Below, piece after piece: positions 1 to 8,340 of a DNA stretch of 51,254 nucleotides (positions are counted from its first letter, which is position 1; every line of letters begins with the position of its first letter). The notes beneath the pieces are model-generated. The model was not told the DNA's origin. It saw nothing but the letters and a program-made list of their open reading frames with translations, and made no database searches. The position numbers and the translations under genes were made by a program. The DNA is from Erysipelotrichales bacterium (GTDB lineage Bacteria; Bacillota_I; Bacilli_A; RFN20; CAG-826): NCBI GenBank assembly GCA_022508535.1, contig JAFLUZ010000013.1:1-51254 (forward strand). The letters are read 5' to 3'.

Positions 1-2
1 AA

Positions 3-206
3 TCAATTGCTATGCTTTCCTTTACTTCTTTAGCAATTATTGGAAGCACACAAAACACATTGCTTAATGATATTGTTCCTTCAAGTACAGGAATGCTTTA
101 TGTCGCAATAGTTGCTATTGTCTTTTGCATATTAGGTGCAGTAATTTTAATGTTCTATGATGAAAAGAAAGTCATGAACACTATTAAAAAACCTGAAGAT
201 AAATAA
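3..206 (+). CDS. C-terminal end of a sugar transporter (MFS/GPH-like), cut by window edge
   Basis: Only the last 68 or so codons are present and the frame is open to the left edge, so this is the tail of a longer gene. What is visible is a hydrophobic segment (about 20 residues, MLYVAIVAIVFCILGAVILM) followed by a short charged cytoplasmic tail ending in KKPEDK, as in the last membrane helix of major-facilitator or glycoside-pentoside-hexuronide symporters. It lies 22 bp ahead of an alpha-galactosidase and two more galactose genes on the same strand, so uptake of an alpha-galactoside such as melibiose or raffinose is the natural inference. The exact transporter family cannot be fixed from this fragment. 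Confidence 0.6.
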   Translation, partial: SIAMLSFTSLAIIGSTQNTLLNDIVPSSTGMLYVAIVAIVFCILGAVILMFYDEKKVMNTIKKPEDK

Positions 207-228
207 TTTCATTGATAGGTAAAAATAT

Positions 229-1842
229 ATGAATATATCCTATATTAAAAATGAGAAAGTAATTGCCACTAGTGCTTCAAACGATGATTTAGAAATATTT
301 GAGGTAAATAATAGTAATCGTTACACTATAAAAATTAAAACAAAAGAAAATATCAAACTTATTGATGCCTCAATTAGTGTTGATACTGCACCAAGCAAAC
401 AAGACTTATACTTTTTAAATGGTTATCAATCTTGGACTGATACCAAAGAATTTTCTCTTAATGAAAAAGAAAAAAACATATACCATAGTCCACGTTTTGT
501 TATTAATAAATTTGCGATGGACAAATATGGTGATGCAACATTTTATAAATATTCAAATAGAAAATTGCATGGATATGACATATTTTATGCAAAAGGAAAG
601 AACGAACTTTTCATCTATAATATGAATTATAAAAATGCTTATTTGATTATTGAATTATTAAAAAACAAGAAAACCATCAATCTTGTATCTGATGTTAAGG
701 GATTGCTTTTAAAAAAAGATGAAGAGTTTGTGGTATTTGACTACTTCTTCTTTAATGATTATAAAAAAGGACTAGATTCATTTAACAAAACATTCCCAAT
801 AAAGAATCTAGAAAAAATCTTTGGTTATACTTCTTGGTATAACTATTATCAAGATATCAACGAAGAAATTATATTACGTGATCTAAATGCACTAGATAAA
901 CGCTTTAACTTGTTTCAAATTGATGATGGATTTGAAACATTTGTCGGTGATTGGTTAGATATTGATAAGAAAAAATTTCCAAATGGATTAAAACCAATTG
1001 TTGATGAAATACATAAGCATGGATATAAAGCCGGTATATGGCTTGCCCCATTCGCAGTCGAAGAAAAAAGTGAAACTTATAAAAACCACAAGCCATGGCT
1101 AAAAAAAGACAAATCTGGTAATTTAGTCAAATGCGGTGGAAACTGGAGTGGATTTTACGCACTTGATTTAGATAATGATGAGGCCGTAAATTATATTAGA
1201 AAATGCCTAACATATTATATGGAACTTGGCTTTGATTTCTTCAAATTAGATTTTCTTTATGCTTCTGCTCTTTTTGAGTATGATTCAAGAACTAGATGTA
1301 TGGTTCAAGATAAAGCTTATAGTTTATTAAGAGACATTTTAAAAGACAAAATTATTTTAGGATGCGGGGCAAATATTATTAATTCCATAGATAAATTTGA
1401 TTATCTTAGAGTTGGCCCTGATGTCTCATTAGAATTTGATGATGTTTGGTTCATGCGTTTCTTCCACCGCGAACGAATCTCAACAAAAAATACACTTCAA
1501 AATACTATATATCGCTCATTCTTTAATGACCACTTATTTGGAAATGATCCAGATGTTTTCTTATTAAGAGATGATAATATAAAACTCAACTATGAACAAA
1601 GAATTGCTTTAACAACAATAAACGCTTTATTTGGTCATGTACTAATGACATCTGATAATATTGCAAATTATAAAGAGAATGAAAAGAAAATACTCGATGA
1701 AGCATTAAATCTATTTACTAATGCGAAAGTATTAGAATTTAAAAGAAAGAAAAAATATATTGAAATTATATATGAATTGAATGATGTTAAAACACAATTA
1801 ACATATGACACAAAGAAAGGTGTGTTTATAAATGGAAGATAA
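229..1842 (+). CDS. Alpha-galactosidase, glycoside hydrolase family 36
   Basis: Hydrolyses terminal alpha-1,6-galactose from melibiose/raffinose-type sugars. No signal peptide is seen, so it is probably cytoplasmic and acts after uptake. The barrel shows the GH36 pattern: FQIDDGFETFVGDWL near residue 228, the KAGIWLAPF strand, the nucleophile in FFKLDFLYAS (Asp341) and the acid/base in RVGPDV (Asp398). At 537 residues it is the short GH36 type, close to the Thermotoga enzyme (552), not the 700-plus residue type. The start has an AGGT ribosome site. Its end overlaps the next gene by 11 bp, making an operon with galactokinase. Function is well supported; the exact substrate is inference. Confidence 0.9.
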   Translation: MNISYIKNEKVIATSASNDDLEIFEVNNSNRYTIKIKTKENIKLIDASISVDTAPSKQDLYFLNGYQSWTDTKEFSLNEKEKNIYHSPRFVINKFAMDKYGDATFYKYSNRKLHGYDIFYAKGKNELFIYNMNYKNAYLIIELLKNKKTINLVSDVKGLLLKKDEEFVVFDYFFFNDYKKGLDSFNKTFPIKNLEKIFGYTSWYNYYQDINEEIILRDLNALDKRFNLFQIDDGFETFVGDWLDIDKKKFPNGLKPIVDEIHKHGYKAGIWLAPFAVEEKSETYKNHKPWLKKDKSGNLVKCGGNWSGFYALDLDNDEAVNYIRKCLTYYMELGFDFFKLDFLYASALFEYDSRTRCMVQDKAYSLLRDILKDKIILGCGANIINSIDKFDYLRVGPDVSLEFDDVWFMRFFHRERISTKNTLQNTIYRSFFNDHLFGNDPDVFLLRDDNIKLNYEQRIALTTINALFGHVLMTSDNIANYKENEKKILDEALNLFTNAKVLEFKRKKKYIEIIYELNDVKTQLTYDTKKGVFINGR

Positions 1843-3271
1843 AAGTAGTGTAATCTTTGGTAACCCAATTGATAAAAAAACAATTAAATCTGCGAACAAA
1901 AGTAAGAAAAAATATATTAAAAAATATGGTGATGACTCTAATTGCGATTATAAAATCTCTTTTAAACCTATTGACACTTTAGATTTTATTGATGCTAGCA
2001 ATATTGTCTTTTCTAATGAAAATCAAGAATTTGAAGATAATGCATTAATTGTCGGAAACATACGTATGGGATTTGGTCATTATCGTATTAGTATAGCAAT
2101 GGCATCTGCGGCAAAAGCATTAGGATATAAACCATATTGGTTAGACCTCGCTTCTTTTGATGCGACAGGATCAAAGATGATTAGAGAACAAAATAATATG
2201 TATTCCTTAGCTTCCAGGATTAGTCAAAAATCTCGACTATTCAACAAATTAGTTTGGGAGCCAATGAATTGTGAAGGTTTTAAGAAAATTACCTATAACG
2301 CTAAAGATCAAAAGAATAGTGAATTATTAGTGCCAATATTTAAAAACATTGACAAAAATATTCCATATATTGCCACTCATGTATGGCCAAGTCAGGCTGC
2401 AATTCACGCAGGCATGAAAAATGTTGTAAACGCCATACCTGATAACTGGCCAATGGGATTACACTTATCAGAAGGTGCCATGCATACTGTACAAACACCT
2501 TTTGCCTATTTAGGATATAAAATGCTTAATGGATTCGCTAAAACTCCATTAAAGGGAATTCCTGAAGATTCATTGAAAATGGTAGGATGCTTTGTCGACC
2601 ATGAATTATTAGTCGATTTAGAAAACGATAATAAGCGCCGTAAAGAGCGTATTAAAAATGGTAAACCAATACGTATTTTAATGACTGTTGGTGGTGCCGG
2701 TGCAGGATTTGATATGTTTTTAGCAATGGTAAAACACCTAATTCCATATGTTAAAGAAAAGAAAGTAACATTATTCATTAATTTTGGCGATCACTTAGAT
2801 GTCTATAATAAAATGTGTAATAAAATTAAAGACATAAAAACTACTAATTACTTTAACGAATACTCTAAATTCAAAAAATTCGTAAGTGACATAAAAGATA
2901 GAGATGTTGACGGAATATATGCAATTTGCAACGAAAATATTTTTGAAGCAGTATATTCTACAAATTTATTAATGCCGGTATCGGATTTATTAGTTACTAA
3001 ACCTTCAGAATTAGCGTATTACCCTATTCCGAAATTATTCATGAAACATATTGGCGGACATGAAGTGTATGGTGCAATAAACGGACGTGAATATGGCGAT
3101 TCTACTTTCGAATGCCCAACTAAAAAGAGTATTAAAGAAATGCTTGATCGTTTAATTAATGATAAAGAAATCATTCCTCACATGTGCGATGAAATCGATA
3201 AACTAAAAAAACAAGGTCATTATGATGGTGCCTATGAATGTGTTAAAATTGCTGTAGGAATGAAAAAATGA
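1832..3271 (+). CDS. Uncharacterised GT-B-like glycosyltransferase-type protein of the galactose operon
   Basis: 479 residues, with the ATG inside the end of the alpha-galactosidase gene behind an AAGGTG site; its TGA stop overlaps the galactokinase ATG by 4 bp, so the three are translationally coupled. After an 80-residue N-terminal region comes a beta-alpha start with MGFGHYRISIAMASAAKALG, recalling the GGGHRxxA N-lobe loop of MGDG-synthase/MurG-like GT-B enzymes; a second Gly-rich loop (MTVGGAGAGFDMFLAM, about residue 285) and a C-terminal Rossmann-like half (TKPSELAYYPIPKLF, then GGHE) fit the second GT-B lobe. No signal peptide or membrane segment. I do not recognise a named function. 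It may use or remove activated galactose, or act on a galactosyl lipid, but this is inference from context only. Confidence 0.55.
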   Translation: MEDKSSVIFGNPIDKKTIKSANKSKKKYIKKYGDDSNCDYKISFKPIDTLDFIDASNIVFSNENQEFEDNALIVGNIRMGFGHYRISIAMASAAKALGYKPYWLDLASFDATGSKMIREQNNMYSLASRISQKSRLFNKLVWEPMNCEGFKKITYNAKDQKNSELLVPIFKNIDKNIPYIATHVWPSQAAIHAGMKNVVNAIPDNWPMGLHLSEGAMHTVQTPFAYLGYKMLNGFAKTPLKGIPEDSLKMVGCFVDHELLVDLENDNKRRKERIKNGKPIRILMTVGGAGAGFDMFLAMVKHLIPYVKEKKVTLFINFGDHLDVYNKMCNKIKDIKTTNYFNEYSKFKKFVSDIKDRDVDGIYAICNENIFEAVYSTNLLMPVSDLLVTKPSELAYYPIPKLFMKHIGGHEVYGAINGREYGDSTFECPTKKSIKEMLDRLINDKEIIPHMCDEIDKLKKQGHYDGAYECVKIAVGMKK

Positions 3272-4431
3272 ATTTAGAAGAAAGATTTTATCAAGAATTT
3301 GGAATTAAATCAGAATATAAATATCGAGCCCCAGCAAGAATTAATCTTATTGGCGAACATATCGACTACAATGGCGGTAAAGTTTTACCATGCGCAATAT
3401 CAAAATATATTACTGCACTTGTATCAAAAAGAAATGATAACATCATTTCCATTAGTTCTACTGAAATTGATAAACACTTTGAATTAAACCTAAGTTGCAT
3501 TGAATATCAAAAAGAATATGACTGGGGAAATTATGTTTTTGGCATGTTTTATACCTTGTTAAATGAAGGTTATAATATTTCATGTGGACTAAATATTTTA
3601 GTGTCATCTGATATACCTTTAGCATCTGGACTTTCTTCTTCTGCTGCCTTACTTGATTTAATTTGTTTTTTGACCAATGATATTTTCAATTTAAAAATTG
3701 AGAATAGAGATATAGCAATTTTAGCGCAAAAATGCGAAAACGACTTTTGCGGTCTTAAAAGTGGTATCATGGATGAAGCTGCTATTGCATTAGGAAAAGA
3801 AAACAAATGCATGCTTCTTGATTGTGCTAAATTTGAATATAAATATTATAATTTAGAACTTAATGATTATAGCTTTGTAGTATTAAAAACTAATAAGCCA
3901 CGAAAATTAGTTGAGTCAAAATATAATGAAAGAGTTGAAGAATGTACAAAAGCCCTTAACATCTTAAAACCCATTTACGATATTGAGAATTTATGTGATT
4001 TATCAACAACGGAACTTGTAAATATAAAAGACTATTTAAATGATGATTTGCTTTATAGGCGAGTAAAACATGTTATAACTGAAAATAATCGCGTTAACGA
4101 GTTCATAAAAGCTTTACAGGATAGGAAAATTGATCATTTAGCTAATATTTTAAATGATTCACATCTTTCATTAAAAAATGATTATGAGGTAAGCGGAATG
4201 CACCTTGATGCGATTGTTGAATCTGCAATTCATGCTGGCGCACTCGGTAGCAGGATGACTGGAGCAGGGTTTGGAGGATGCGCAATAGCGTTAATTAAAA
4301 AAAGTGATTTTAATGGGTTTAAAGCAAAAGTAGAAAAAGAATATTTTGAAAAAACAAATATTATACCAGATATATTTGTAGTTAAAATTGCTAACGGACC
4401 AAAAGTTTTAAATAATAGCAAAAAGCCGTAG
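3268..4431 (+). CDS. galK: Galactokinase
   Basis: Phosphorylates alpha-D-galactose with ATP to galactose 1-phosphate, the first Leloir step, here consuming galactose released by the upstream alpha-galactosidase. All three GHMP-kinase signatures are visible: the galactose-binding N-terminal motif ARINLIGEHIDYNGG (about residues 23-37), the ATP loop LASGLSSSAALLD (about 118-130), and the C-terminal GAGFGGCAIAL. Length (387) is typical. The start is the ATG of an ATGA overlap with the previous gene. No galT or galE gene is in the window, so the rest of the pathway is elsewhere or replaced. A hairpin straddles its stop codon. Confidence 0.93.
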   Translation: MNLEERFYQEFGIKSEYKYRAPARINLIGEHIDYNGGKVLPCAISKYITALVSKRNDNIISISSTEIDKHFELNLSCIEYQKEYDWGNYVFGMFYTLLNEGYNISCGLNILVSSDIPLASGLSSSAALLDLICFLTNDIFNLKIENRDIAILAQKCENDFCGLKSGIMDEAAIALGKENKCMLLDCAKFEYKYYNLELNDYSFVVLKTNKPRKLVESKYNERVEECTKALNILKPIYDIENLCDLSTTELVNIKDYLNDDLLYRRVKHVITENNRVNEFIKALQDRKIDHLANILNDSHLSLKNDYEVSGMHLDAIVESAIHAGALGSRMTGAGFGGCAIALIKKSDFNGFKAKVEKEYFEKTNIIPDIFVVKIANGPKVLNNSKKP

Positions 4432-4447
4432 AATTCTACAGCTTTTT
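4420..4447 (-). terminator. Hairpin terminator between convergent galK and the kinase/PqqD operon
   Basis: Arms AAAAGC-x-GTAG and CTAC-x-GCTTTT with an AATT loop overlap the galK stop codon. Read on the minus strand the odd pair is a U-G wobble, so the stem is continuous and is followed by TTTTTG. On the plus strand the same position is a C-A mismatch. It therefore fits best as the terminator of the minus-strand operon ending at 4473, though it may work both ways. Confidence 0.6.
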
Positions 4448-4472
4448 CACTAAAATAATAGGCTTTTTTTAC

Positions 4473-4916
4473 CTACACTAAAGGTCCCCAAAAATCATCA
4501 TCACCAATTTTATTTAAATAAATTGTTCCGACCTTACATATGTTATCCTTTCCTAAATTCAAATTCAATGTCATAGTATTTGTTGGAGCGATATACTCAT
4601 CCGAAGGAAGAGTTAAAACTTTTAATTCATAGACTCCAATAGGTACATCATAAAAATAAAATGCTCCATCTGGTTCAGATGTTGTTTTTAATTCTAAATT
4701 ACCACTATAAATTCCTAATTCAACATCAGCTATAGGATTTTGAGATACATCACGAATATATCCATATACTGTCTCAAAAACTGTATAATTAAATTGTGAA
4801 TTTGAATTATATGAGCCTAATAAACCTGGCAAAAAGAATATTGCACATGAAACACCTGCTATCATTAATGGAATAAATATGTATAAAAATATTGCTTTTT
4901 TTCTTGTTTTATCCAT
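4473..4916 (-). CDS. Small membrane-anchored protein with one carboxypeptidase-regulatory/CNA-B-like domain
   Basis: 147 residues: a Lys/Arg-rich N-terminus, one membrane segment at about residues 8-33 (not a lipobox), a short Ser/Asn linker, then one beta-sandwich repeat (VYGYIRDVSQNPIADVELGI ... TSEPDGAFYFYDVPIGVYEL) of the type called carboxypeptidase-regulatory-like or CNA-B. It ends in DDDFWGPLV. It is the last gene of the HPr-kinase/PqqD/SipW/ABC/nucleotidyltransferase operon, 12 bp after the nucleotidyltransferase, behind GGAG. A lipoprotein just upstream of the operon (9729-10262) has the same domain and a similar W-x-x-L-hydrophobic C-terminus. This protein may be the substrate of the operon enzymes, or a surface accessory; no function is known to me. 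Confidence 0.6.
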   Translation of the reverse strand: MDKTRKKAIFLYIFIPLMIAGVSCAIFFLPGLLGSYNSNSQFNYTVFETVYGYIRDVSQNPIADVELGIYSGNLELKTTSEPDGAFYFYDVPIGVYELKVLTLPSDEYIAPTNTMTLNLNLGKDNICKVGTIYLNKIGDDDFWGPLV

Positions 4917-4928
4917 GTGTTAACACTC

Positions 4929-6068
4929 CTACTGATTAAGACCGATTTCATCATATATTTTGATCAATTCGTTCCTTTGCATAATAGAATTTTCAACTTT
5001 TTTTATTTTTTTTCTTTTGACAAATACACAAGTAAACACTCTTTGCACTCTTGCAATAGGGAATAAAATCGGATGTTTCTCTAAATAAGGATAGTAAACT
5101 TTCATAATCTTACGATTAGGAAACAATAGTTGCAAATAAAACTTAAATTTGGATTTTTTCTCTCTTGCCATTATATTAGCATAAACATTATTGCTATTAT
5201 TGGAACTATGACCGTGAACACCAGATTCAATAATATGAGCAATATATTTGTCTAAGTAGTTCATTTTTGTATATTCGTAAGGTGCAAAATCAAACATGTA
5301 GTCGACAACATTTAAAACTGAATTAAAGAATTTATCTAATTTTAAATCTTTTGCAACTGGCATTAATTCATCCATATTCACAGGATACTCTTTTAGCATA
5401 TAGTAAAAATCTATATATGGTCTTATTCCTGCTCCAAATGAATACATGTGCTTAACTAAATGACCTATTTGGAACAAATAGAAAAAAGTTGAATCAAATT
5501 CATATTCATGATTTTTTTTATTTTTTGCATAATTCCAAGGGGCATCAAAATACGAAGTCCAAGAAAATTTATCACTGAATAATTTGTGATGCAATTCGAC
5601 AATAACATTATTCTTTTTAAATTCAATATGATGACCAAATTCATCTAATTTTTCAAAATTATAGCTTTGAATTGGTTTCTCACTTTCAAACTTATAGTTT
5701 AAAAGTAATTCGCTTGCTCTTTTTACATCTTGCGCACGCACTAAAACATCGATATCGCCCATTAATCGCATAAAGTAATCTGGGTAAAATTGCCTAATGA
5801 AACTTCCTTTTAAAAATATAAAATCGATTCCATTTTCGTTAAAAATATGCTTTATCTCTTCTATAATTGAATCTTGATATTGACTAACAAGAATCCCGCT
5901 TAGATAGTATTTTTTTAAATACTCTAAATGATAAACATTGTATAGTTGATTAAGAAGAGAATGATCTTTAAATACTTTACAAATATCACTTATATCATCT
6001 TCTGCTTCTAACGATTGATTATTTGCAATAGCCAAAACTATTTCTTTCATTCGTTCATTGCTAATCAT
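4929..6068 (-). CDS. Nucleotidyltransferase family protein (lasso/RiPP-cluster type)
   Basis: About 379 residues. The central region has the minimal nucleotidyltransferase pattern: LKGSFIRQFYPDYFMR followed by GDIDVLV (the DxD metal site) and a third acidic position in VIVELHHKLF, with a helical C-terminal half. This matches the uncharacterised NTase family (Pfam NTP_transf_5 type) that recurs beside HPr-kinase-like and PqqD-like genes in lasso-peptide and similar clusters. It could transfer an NMP or act on a phosphorylated product; the reaction is unknown. I chose ATG 6068 (GGAG eight bases upstream) over the GTG at 6077; it overlaps the ABC gene stop by 8 bp. No membrane segment is seen. 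Confidence 0.75.
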   Translation of the reverse strand: MISNERMKEIVLAIANNQSLEAEDDISDICKVFKDHSLLNQLYNVYHLEYLKKYYLSGILVSQYQDSIIEEIKHIFNENGIDFIFLKGSFIRQFYPDYFMRLMGDIDVLVRAQDVKRASELLLNYKFESEKPIQSYNFEKLDEFGHHIEFKKNNVIVELHHKLFSDKFSWTSYFDAPWNYAKNKKNHEYEFDSTFFYLFQIGHLVKHMYSFGAGIRPYIDFYYMLKEYPVNMDELMPVAKDLKLDKFFNSVLNVVDYMFDFAPYEYTKMNYLDKYIAHIIESGVHGHSSNNSNNVYANIMAREKKSKFKFYLQLLFPNRKIMKVYYPYLEKHPILFPIARVQRVFTCVFVKRKKIKKVENSIMQRNELIKIYDEIGLNQ

Positions 6069-7713
6069 AATCTTCACTCCATAATAAGAATTCTTTTAAT
6101 CCAAAAATATTTATATCTCGATGTGTAATCAAAATAATAGTTTTATCTAAACTCATTAAATTATTAATAATTTCATTCTCAATATTTTTATCTAAAGCAC
6201 TAGTAAACTCATCTAATAAAAGAATTGGTTTATTTTTTAATAAGGAAATAGCAATTAAGATTCTTTGTATTTGACCTAATGATAATCCAACACCTCGTTC
6301 ATTAAGCTTAGTGTCTAACTTTAGTGGCATTTTGTTAATATCATTCATAATACCTGCTAAAGAAAGACACTTTTCGATGTCTTCTTCTTTACTATTAGGA
6401 GCAAATAAATCTATATTTTCCCTTATTGTTCCAGAGAAAAGTATATTTTCTTGTGGAACATAACTAAATAGTTTTCTCGTTGCTTTAGAAACAGGATATT
6501 TTTCCCCTTTATATTTAATATAAATATTTCCACTTGCAGGAACAATAAAACCCAAAATCAAATTAAGCATTGTTGTTTTTCCAATGCCACTTGGTCCTTT
6601 TAATGCCCATAACTCTTGTTTTTTGATTTCCAAAGATAAATCATTAAGTACCAATTTATCATAGCTAAATGACACATGATCAAAGACTATTGAATCAAAA
6701 TCTTCTACTTCTTCATCTTCTTTTTCATCTGTTAAATTATCAATATTCATAATCCTTTGTTTACTAACTTTAAATGCATAAAAACGATTTAAAAAGTCAG
6801 ACAAAGCACTGATTGGAGATTCAAAATAATTCACCAAGCGAAGTAAAGCTACTAACTCGCCATATGAGAAAACATCTGGATGTTTAAAAAGCATGTATGC
6901 TCCATAAATCAATGATAAAACATACGATAAATTAAAAAAAGACATCATTCCTGTCGAACCAATAATCGCGAAATTATAAAATTTATGTTTGATTTTATAA
7001 TTATCATCTGCTTTATTTTTAAGTATATTTTTGGCATTATCTTCAACAGAGTTTGCTTTTATTAATTTGATATTCTCGACTGATTCTTGCATATATGCAG
7101 TTAGTTCACCATTGCTCTCTAAAACTCGTTTTTGGAATTTTTTTACTCTTTTTCCATATGGAATAGATAGTAAATAAATAATTATACCCAAAGCTAAAGC
7201 AGCAAGCAAAAATTTATAATCAATTACCCAAAGAGCAATAAATGCAAAAATAAACGTAGAAATATTTAATACTACGTTTGGAATTAACTTAAAATATCCA
7301 TCAGAAACATGTCTAACATCGCTCATATATAAATTCGACATTTCGCCTGAATGTATTTTTTGAATACTTGATAATTCCTTGTTAATAAATTTACCATATA
7401 TTTGTTGTTTTAAGTCTAATTCATATTGTACAGCATATTTATTGTCAATAAGTTGAAAACAAACGCGCAACGAGATTTGTAGAGACACTACAACTAACAA
7501 GCAAATACTATACTTAATCAAATCTAAAAATAATCCATCTTCACCACTTACTGCGGTATTAATTAATGAACGCGTAAGCAAAGTGACTGCGATCAAGCAG
7601 CCAGAGCGAAATACATTTAAAACACATAATAGCGTTAAAGCTATTTTTTGATTCTTCTTGATAAAGCCCACTTCACTTTCATTATTAAAAATCTTAATGG
7701 ATAAATATTCCAA
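6061..7713 (-). CDS. ABC exporter, fused membrane and ATPase domains
   Basis: A half-transporter of about 550 residues: six membrane helices in the first 310 residues, then an ATPase with Walker A GPSGIGKTT, Q-loop PQENILF, signature LSLGQIQR, Walker B PILLLDE and switch His in ITHRD. There is no N-terminal C39 peptidase domain, so leader removal would need another enzyme, plausibly the SipW-like peptidase encoded just upstream. Family knowledge: such exporters move peptides, lipids or drugs; context suggests a peptide. The start is uncertain: 7713 is a TTG without a clear ribosome site and gives a 73 bp overlap with the peptidase gene; a GTG at 7671 is an alternative. Confidence 0.85.
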   Translation of the reverse strand: MEYLSIKIFNNESEVGFIKKNQKIALTLLCVLNVFRSGCLIAVTLLTRSLINTAVSGEDGLFLDLIKYSICLLVVVSLQISLRVCFQLIDNKYAVQYELDLKQQIYGKFINKELSSIQKIHSGEMSNLYMSDVRHVSDGYFKLIPNVVLNISTFIFAFIALWVIDYKFLLAALALGIIIYLLSIPYGKRVKKFQKRVLESNGELTAYMQESVENIKLIKANSVEDNAKNILKNKADDNYKIKHKFYNFAIIGSTGMMSFFNLSYVLSLIYGAYMLFKHPDVFSYGELVALLRLVNYFESPISALSDFLNRFYAFKVSKQRIMNIDNLTDEKEDEEVEDFDSIVFDHVSFSYDKLVLNDLSLEIKKQELWALKGPSGIGKTTMLNLILGFIVPASGNIYIKYKGEKYPVSKATRKLFSYVPQENILFSGTIRENIDLFAPNSKEEDIEKCLSLAGIMNDINKMPLKLDTKLNERGVGLSLGQIQRILIAISLLKNKPILLLDEFTSALDKNIENEIINNLMSLDKTIILITHRDINIFGLKEFLLWSEDYD

Positions 7714-8081
7714 ATAAAGCTATATAAACGATATTTAAACGATTTAATAGAAACAAACTTATTCTCGTGTGTATAACCAACCATTTTGGCTATTACTAAA
7801 TTTGCATTTAGTGTTTCTTTGTTTAATTGATTATCTCCTAACATAATAAGACTAGTGTCACGTTTCCTATATATTCGATGCAAGACATATTGGCCATTTT
7901 CCCTTTTGTAGAAAATGACATCACGTTTTTTTATTTTTGCAGTTTTAATGCTTTCTAACAAAACATAATCTCCAGTATGAAGGAGTGGAAGCATTGATGT
8001 CCCATTTACTGGTAATTCAAATTTCAAATTGTTATTAAAAGATTCTTCCATTAAAGGAAACAAATCATTAATACTAGACAT
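7641..8081 (-). CDS. S24/S26-type peptidase resembling SipW signal peptidase
   Basis: 146 residues from ATG 8081 (GGAG about six bases upstream; the codon before it is a TTG that could be misread as the start). Motif B is VNGTSMLPLLHTGD with the nucleophile Ser29, and the partner strand reads DVIFYK...YVLHRIY with His68 where bacterial LepB enzymes carry Lys; then MLGDNQ. This Ser-His arrangement is that of SipW and the eukaryotic/archaeal signal peptidases. The usual N-terminal membrane anchor is missing and only a C-terminal hydrophobic stretch (about residues 108-135) could touch the membrane. In this operon it probably trims a leader or tail of the exported substrate; this is inference. 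Confidence 0.75.
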   Translation of the reverse strand: MSSINDLFPLMEESFNNNLKFELPVNGTSMLPLLHTGDYVLLESIKTAKIKKRDVIFYKRENGQYVLHRIYRKRDTSLIMLGDNQLNKETLNANLVIAKMVGYTHENKFVSIKSFKYRLYSFIWNIYPLRFLIMKVKWALSRRIKK

Positions 8082-8340
8082 CAAGAACTCCTAAAGAAAT
8101 GAATTTTTGAATTACCTCATTAACATCTTTTTCTAATGTCTCTTTATCTACATCATAATTCTTAAGCATTTGTTCAACAATTTCTTCTTTTGTCAAACCA
8201 TCTTTTAAAAATGTGTAAATATCTAAACTTGTCCCATTTAATGTAATAAGATTTTTCACACTCATAAAATCATTATTGATTGGAAGTAACATTGATTCGC
8301 CACCAACATTTTTCAAAATAAATTTATCACTAATTTTCAT
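8074..8340 (-). CDS. PqqD-like peptide chaperone (RiPP recognition element)
   Basis: 88 residues with the PqqD winged-helix pattern: KFILKNVGGESMLLP at the start, then LITLNGTSLDIYTFL, GLTKEEIVEQML, YDVDKETLEKDVNEVIQKFI and GVLDV at the end. PqqD-family proteins bind leader peptides and present them to modifying enzymes. In lasso-peptide systems this role is played by the B1 protein, which recognises a YxxP leader motif. The ATG overlaps the end of the kinase gene by 11 bp and its stop overlaps the peptidase gene by 8 bp, so all are made together. The partner peptide is not encoded inside the operon, unless it is the terminal membrane protein. Confidence 0.82.
   Translation of the reverse strand: MKISDKFILKNVGGESMLLPINNDFMSVKNLITLNGTSLDIYTFLKDGLTKEEIVEQMLKNYDVDKETLEKDVNEVIQKFISLGVLDV

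Noticed and set aside
6061-7713. Bacteriocin exporter with C39 peptidase
   Set aside because: The N-terminus goes straight into membrane helices; there is no Cys peptidase domain.
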